Shown here: piece by piece, positions 58,696 to 64,000 of the stretch
How the letters are laid out: each line of letters opens with the position of its first letter
Numbering within the stretch: position 1 is the stretch's first letter
DNA from: Gnetum montanum
Taxonomy: Eukaryota > Streptophyta > Gnetopsida > Gnetales > Gnetaceae
Assembly (NCBI GenBank): GCA_015680685.1
Contig: MNCI01011128.1
Coordinates: 1,335,539-1,399,538, forward strand
Length of the DNA stretch: 64,000 bases
Direction: 5' to 3'
Position numbers and translations under genes: made by a program
Notes under the pieces: model-generated
What the model saw: only the letters and a program-made list of their open reading frames with translations
Database searches by the model: none
What the model was told of the DNA's origin: nothing

Positions 58696-61040
58696 AAATA
58701 TTCAAAGGAACATTCTTTATTTCTATAGTAACCAAGTTTACAAAACTTGATGCATTAGAATTTTATAAGTGCTTGAGCTAAAACTTTGAATGATTTTATG
58801 ATTGATGAAAATGTTTGACCACATGTTTGATTAGTTTTTATAACTAAAATTTTTCTATAACATGATTCTTGTCCAACTAAATGGAAGTTTCTATCATCAT
58901 GATTAGTAATGCAATTTGTAGATTCTACTAAGGAAAACAAACTACATACATGTGTATGTATATATGCATCATATATATACACATATGAAGCATGTATGTA
59001 TGTACATGTGACATGCATATGCTGTTTATAAGTGTATGCTTGTACATAGAAGTCATTTGTACAAATAACACATGAAAATTTGTGTTTATATGTATAAACG
59101 TTGAATAGGCTTAACCAATGAGAAAACATGCATTTAAGCATGTATTCATCTTTGTATTTGATGGCTAAGGTCTTTGAGTGGAGGTTATGTATGAACAATG
59201 AATAAGAAGTTTCCAGTAGATATTATTACAAGGATCTAATATTAATGTGCCATGGATACCTAATGGAAAACTAAATGAAGTATTGGTACATAGGAAATGA
59301 ATCTTAGAATTCTACTTATTCATGGTTAAGTCCACATTATCTATAATAATATTCTAAGCAAGGTAAATTGTGGTCACCTTTTTTTTTCAATCCAAAAGGA
59401 TATTTGTTAGTTTTTTCCTTTAAGCATTCTTGTGTAATATCATTTAAATTGATTTTTTTACCCAAGGTTACTTAAGAAAAGGATATTTCTTACTAACTAA
59501 TTTAAGAAAGAGAATTATGGTTGATGCGTCCTCAAGGTAAAAATGAATTTTTATTTAACATAGAAACCAAGTAGAAAAAGGAGCATTTAAATTGTTATTC
59601 ACATTTTAAATAATTTTTTCGTATAGAAATTAGAGAGCAAAAAAGATCATTTCAAATGTTTTTTTCCTCCTCAAGTCTTACCAACTACTTCATGTTTGAA
59701 TTTTTTCCTATCAAGAATCACTCATAGTTTGTGAAATCCACAACTAATTGTAGAATGTATAATTAATTAAAATTCATAGTAATTTAATACGTGATTTGTT
59801 GATAATTCTCAACCATTGCACTAAATTCTATTTTTGAATTTCCATTAAAATTAAATTTTATCATTGAAAAAATAAAGAAATAATAACAACCAAAGTTCTA
59901 CTGTATCTATCTATTTCCTAATTTTGCTTATTCCTATCCCATTGTTGTTATAGTTAGTTGGGATGTACCTAATCAAATTTATAAAACTTCTATCCTATTT
60001 TCATATCAAATCGCATGTTTCAATATATGGTTGTGCTAACCACTTACTTCTTTTGTTATTGCCATAAATATTCTTTATTTATCAATTAGTACATCAACTT
60101 TTTTTCCCTCAAATATTGATCAAGCTAGCTTGAATTTTTCCCCAAATCCATATTACATAAATTACCATGTATTTTAAAGCTTTTCAAGGTCAATTTTTTT
60201 TCATTAGTGCATTAACCCATTTTTTAATGCACTAACTTTATTTTGAGTTAATGTCACAACTATTTCTTCATTAGTGTGTCAACCTCTTTGTGCTAGTTCG
60301 AATTATCTTTTACCCATGTGGCACAAACAACCATGTGTTTAAATTTTATTTTGCATTAATAATTTTTTCCATTAGGGAATTCTATCATACATAATTCTAT
60401 CATGCTGTATACCACAAATTCAACTATGATATCTATAACTCTATGAATTTGTGTATAGCATATTGACTTACAATTTTTGCAATTTTGTTTAGCTTGAAGA
60501 TTTAATTTTTATTTTGAATGAGAGGCCAATTACCAACCCCCTCCAAGAGAGTCCTCTTTAGGCATGGTAAAATAATTTAATAATTTTATTATCTTAGCAA
60601 TGAGGACTAATTACTAGTCAATAGACCCAATTACTAGCCAATTGGACTTTGTCAACATAAATAAATAGTTATTGTAATGATCTTGATTAAGAGATAACTT
60701 TTTCATGGAATTATTATTTTGGATAACGTACATTGGTTTTGATTTTCTTATTCAATATGAGAATAAGTTTTAAGTGAAATAACTTGAGATTTTATTAATT
60801 AAAAAAATATAAAAGATTCTCTTGGCTAAATAATAGATATATATTATAAATACAGTGCTAAACTAGTTAGATATATAAATAATTCTTAGATTGCAATCAT
60901 CATTTCTAAATTTTGATTTATATATAATTTTATTTTGATGTTTCTTATTTTTGTGTAATCTGCATATTCTCATCATGTCACATATCTATTTGCCACTTAT
61001 TGAATATGATTTTCACAATTTTCTTACACTTAAGATCTAC
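58696..61040. other. AT-rich region without supportable gene
   Basis: The minus-strand frame at 58,755-59,198 runs through a catgtatgtatgtacatgtg simple-sequence region and is rich in Tyr/His/Cys for that reason. No gene or recognisable element was seen otherwise. Confidence 0.5.
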
Positions 61041-61400
61041 ATGTGCATTGATAATGGCCCCATACCTAACATGGGTGAGGTTGACCTCAACAGGCTAATA
61101 AGGGTCCCCTGCTTTCACAGAATCATCCACACCAAAAGGTCCGCCAGAAACTTCATAGAAGATGAGGAATACAAGTGGAATAGGTGAAAGTTTTCGTTTT
61201 CTTTGCGACTGAGCCTGTGCTCTAAAACTTTTTGGGTCCTGACCGATTTCCAGGTTTCCTGGAGGGTCCCGATTCTCCCCCATCTTGTCTATTGAACTTC
61301 CTCGTTTGTGAGGCCTGTTCCTCTTCAACCCATTCTCTGGTGTGGGTGCGTTGAACTTTACAGAAGGAGGAGGAGATTGGAAAATAGTCATGGGAGTTTG
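61041..61400. other. GC-richer island, possible gene fragment
   Basis: The plus frame includes [20 protein letters not shown] and the minus frame 61,391-61,095 is also open (98 residues, Pro/Lys/Arg-rich). I recognise neither. The base composition differs from the AT-rich surroundings, so it may be a captured exon. Confidence 0.35.
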
Positions 61401-61734
61401 GCATATTGACTACTTCGGTTTGCCATCCATGGTCAAAATAATAAGATGAACTCCGTAAGAGACGCCTGCAAATTCTTCATACGTTATTTCAGACCATTTT
61501 GATAAACATCCTAAGCTTTTGAATCAGCCAAAAGTTTGTAGGCAGAGCAGGAATCTACAAATGGGGATGAAAAAAAGAAAATAATTAACCCTCTACTGTT
61601 AATTGTATTTACTTGGCAACCTGCTGATGTCGAAGGTCTTCGTTCTGTGTCAGGACGAGGAATGTAAATAATACCGTAACCATCCGCGTGAAATGTAACA
61701 GCAACAAAAACCAAATGAACGACGTTGATCTTTT

Positions 61735-62134
61735 GGGATAAAGGATTGAATTCTTGTTTGATCATCATAAAAACATAGAGGGAGAGACTGATTGAATTCT
61801 CGCTTCAACCAAATAATCACGTTGAGATTGATTATACATGAGTTGCCCATCCGCTCCAATAAGGGATAGAAATTCACAGGAAAAAAATCATTATCAAGAA
61901 ATTTAGAGCTCATTCAGTTAAGGTGGGGTTCTAGTACTAAGAAGGTGGTGGGGTTGATATTTGAAGATAAGATTGAATTTGTATATGATCATTATTTAAA
62001 AAAAAATAGAGATCGAATTCTCTTGCTTTAGCCAAAGAATCACATTCAGATTAATTATACAGTTGCACAGGCATTTTAATTAAGGATAAAAATTGACAGG
62101 AGAAATATCATTCATTAGAGGTTCAATGTTCATT
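61735..62134 (+). repeat. Diverged tandem duplication of about 180 bp
   Basis: 61,735-61,917 and 61,960-62,134 share, in order, gattgaatt, tgatcat, gaattctc, a caa/caagaatcac-like word, ttgattatac, taagg(g)ata, aaattcacagga or aaattgacagga, and aatatcatt. Both copies are non-coding. Confidence 0.75.
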
Positions 62135-63086
62135 TTGCCGGCAGGGTCTTGTGAGAGCAGAGGATGAGCAAAAGTCTAATTTCTCTAGAGCTGCAGTACC
62201 CAGATTTAAATCCCATAACTTCAACTTAAAAATGCATTTTATTTAAAAAACATTTTCAATATTGAAATTTTTTTACGACAAAATAGAATATTGACACCGT
62301 GAAATTTTATACCCACCATCAACCTAAAATATGAACCATGCAGGTTATGCTAACGTTATCTCAAACAATTCACTTTAAGGCTTACCTATATAAGGAACTA
62401 CAGGCTATAAATGTTATTGATGGCAGGGGCACATGATAGCCTTGTGCCATTATTGTGTGCCATTCTGTATTAATGCAGAACTTAGCAACTACTTTGCAAA
62501 TACTCCCTTAAGCAAATTAATGTTAATTTAGCGGCAACTACTTTGCAAATACTCAGGTTTAGCGTACTTTTCTTTACACTGTTACCCTTTTTTACGTGAT
62601 ATTTTATGTTCCGTTCTGCACTTCATTGTTTATGTTTTTCCGGCGAACTTTCAATTAAAAACCATGGAAAAGCGGTCTCCTAGTTAGAGACTTTAGGTGG
62701 AAGATGCTACTGCTGCCTCGATTTGTATTCAAAACCTAACCCATGTTTCAGCTACTTTTTTTTGTTTTGCAAGACCCAAAACAAAAAAAATTTGCTTATA
62801 TATTACAGTTTTCGGCTGATGAAGTTCCTGCAATGTCTTAAGTCCGTACAATAGCAAAAAACACATAGCCTTTTTCATCCTGTCCAGTATAACACATAGC
62901 AATCATTGTCCAAGAGAGAGAATACCCATTTGTTTACAAATATCATCAGTATAATTACCTTAAGATTATTGATACTAATTCTTTTCTCATGGAGAAAAAC
63001 CTTACACTTTACACATTTTATATATTTATCTTGCTATTCAAACTTATCTAGGGGTTGCTGTTGTTTTCATAAAGCACTTTGACATC
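62135..63086. other. No supportable gene
   Basis: AT-rich. gcaactactttgcaaatact occurs twice, at about 62,487 and 62,534, a short local duplication of 20 bases. Confidence 0.6.
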
Positions 63087-63875
63087 TGATGAGTGGGAAG
63101 ATACCCCTACACTCAACCATACGAATACGAGCATTTTCACGTGCAATTCGATCGAACTCTACAGACGGACTAGTATTAGCTTTGTCACGTATGGTTTAGT
63201 CCAGAGTGGGGTGTATGATGTGTTCCTAATTCTAACGCTACTCCTGAAGGCAATGGAAAATAATATTAACTACACTAAGCTATGAGGGAAAGGGTAAGAG
63301 AATCTAATCTATCCTAAGTGCGATGAGCAGCCGTTCCTTAATTATTCGTACACATCTTGGACTTCGTGCATGACTACCACTAGGATTACCAAGCGCAAAT
63401 CCTAGGTACGCCACTAGGTTACCAAGTAGTCACACTTAAATTCTTGTAATCAAGTCATACTCATTCCACGTTACTAGGAGATAAGGGTGAGAGAGAAACC
63501 AGTAAATAACATTTAAATAAATAATTAAACTAAGTGAATACTACAATGATGAAGTAATCTCGATCTTTATTGCCGGTCATGTGCCTGTCCAAGTACGTCA
63601 CACTCGAATAAAGGATGCCGTATAATTATTTTCACCACACTGCGGGCAGACACTAGAAAAATAATCTAACTCTGGAGGAACAAAACTGCCAGAGTCTAGC
63701 TACAATGTAACATAAAACTGAGAAACAAAGGAGAGCTACCTCTTATTTATAGATTTGGTGGCACAACGATATCGTAGCCCATGTGATATCACGGCTATGA
63801 TATCCCAACCACTGGGATATCATGGCTGTGATATCATGGTAGTGATATCATAGCCAGCAAATTCATAACTCATCA
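63087..63875 (-). repeat. LTR of minus-strand element E, continuing off the window
   Basis: TGATGAG...AACTCATCA, 789 bp. On the minus strand TATAAATA lies at 63,752-63,745. On its right are gatatcatgg words (63,760-63,855). The inverted purine tract tacctccacgactgaatg follows at 63,876, so this is the 3' LTR and the interior lies to the right. It is close to the solo LTR at 20,720. Confidence 0.85.
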
Positions 63876-64000
63876 TACCTCCACGACTGAATGAAAACTC
63901 GTCCTCGAGTTACAGAGAGAACAAGCTCCATTGATTACACAGTGGATAGGTATGGGATTATTGACTGACTAGAATGGATTCATGCCACAGTGTGGAGTCA
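63876..64000 (-). mobile_element. 3' interior edge of element E
   Basis: The inverted stretch gaatgaaaactcgtcctcga is the counterpart of ggacgagttttcatttagtc before the 47,154 LTR. The element continues beyond the right edge. Confidence 0.75.

Noticed and set aside
58755-59198. 147-residue minus-strand open frame
   Set aside because: It runs through catgtatgtatgtacatgtg simple sequence, its composition follows from that repeat, and no domain motif is present.
61095-61391. 98-residue minus-strand frame
   Set aside because: No family recognised, and the opposite strand is equally open. It is mentioned only as a GC-richer island.

Overview
The window looks like nuclear DNA of a gymnosperm, most likely a conifer. 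It is AT-rich and has no dense gene set. Nearly everything recognisable is a layered deposit of Ty3/Gypsy LTR retrotransposons, with a few broken host-type genes between them. The conifer call is an inference from the kinds of gene remnants (terpene synthase with an LIQSL-type motif, probable cytochrome P450, laccase, GATA factor) and the TE load. I see no rRNA, genuine tRNA, CRISPR array or bacterial-type operon, and I could not identify any gene as intact.

Layout. 1-10.4 kb: minus-strand Gypsy element with gag (10.1-7.4 kb), protease (7.3-6.7 kb) and the start of reverse transcriptase running off the left edge (0.68 kb-1). The protease and RT are separated by 6 kb that carries a degenerate but intron-rich gene on the opposite strand (2.67-5.98 kb), bracketed by arrays of one short motif. 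A 15-N gap lies at 7666-7680. 10.4-13.7 kb: remnants of another minus-strand Gypsy element (RNase H, gag, LTR piece). 16.3-19.05 kb: a GATA zinc-finger gene with in-frame stops. 20.1 kb: tRNA-derived SINE-like remnant. 20,720-21,547: solo LTR with a perfect 5-bp target duplication.

22.1-33.6 kb is a nest. An old minus-strand Gypsy element (LTRs at 22,129-22,852 and 25,316-33,625) has lost its RT, and its right LTR is split by a second minus-strand element (25,512-33,097). The intact left LTR serves as an internal empty-site control. 33.6-38.4 kb: no gene, but a GC-richer word array and a foldback satellite-like region near 36.5 kb. 38.46-48.1 kb: two plus-strand elements of one family joined head to tail, the first cut inside gag, the second with gag, protease and a complete 3' LTR but no visible RT or integrase. 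49.2-51.1 kb: a minus-strand LTR plus truncated interior. 51.1-54.7 kb: a MULE/SWIM-type transposase relic interrupted by a second solo LTR.

55.6-57.7 kb holds three specialised-metabolism gene fragments in a row: terpene synthase, probable P450 N-terminus, and laccase. All are on the plus strand and all are damaged, and an 8-nt-loop foldback separates the first two. 57.7-63.1 kb is AT-rich without a supportable gene, apart from a minus-strand SINE-like remnant and a diverged duplication. 63,087-63,875 is a minus-strand LTR whose element continues past the right edge.

Shared theme: at least seven LTRs belong to one superfamily (TGATGAG...CATCA ends; where a flank survives, a tRNA-Asp-like primer site or a G-rich polypurine tract). 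In each of them the stretch upstream of the TATA box is an array of short near-palindromic words that differs between subfamilies. All alignments and translations were done by eye, so boundaries and identities are approximate unless a motif is stated.
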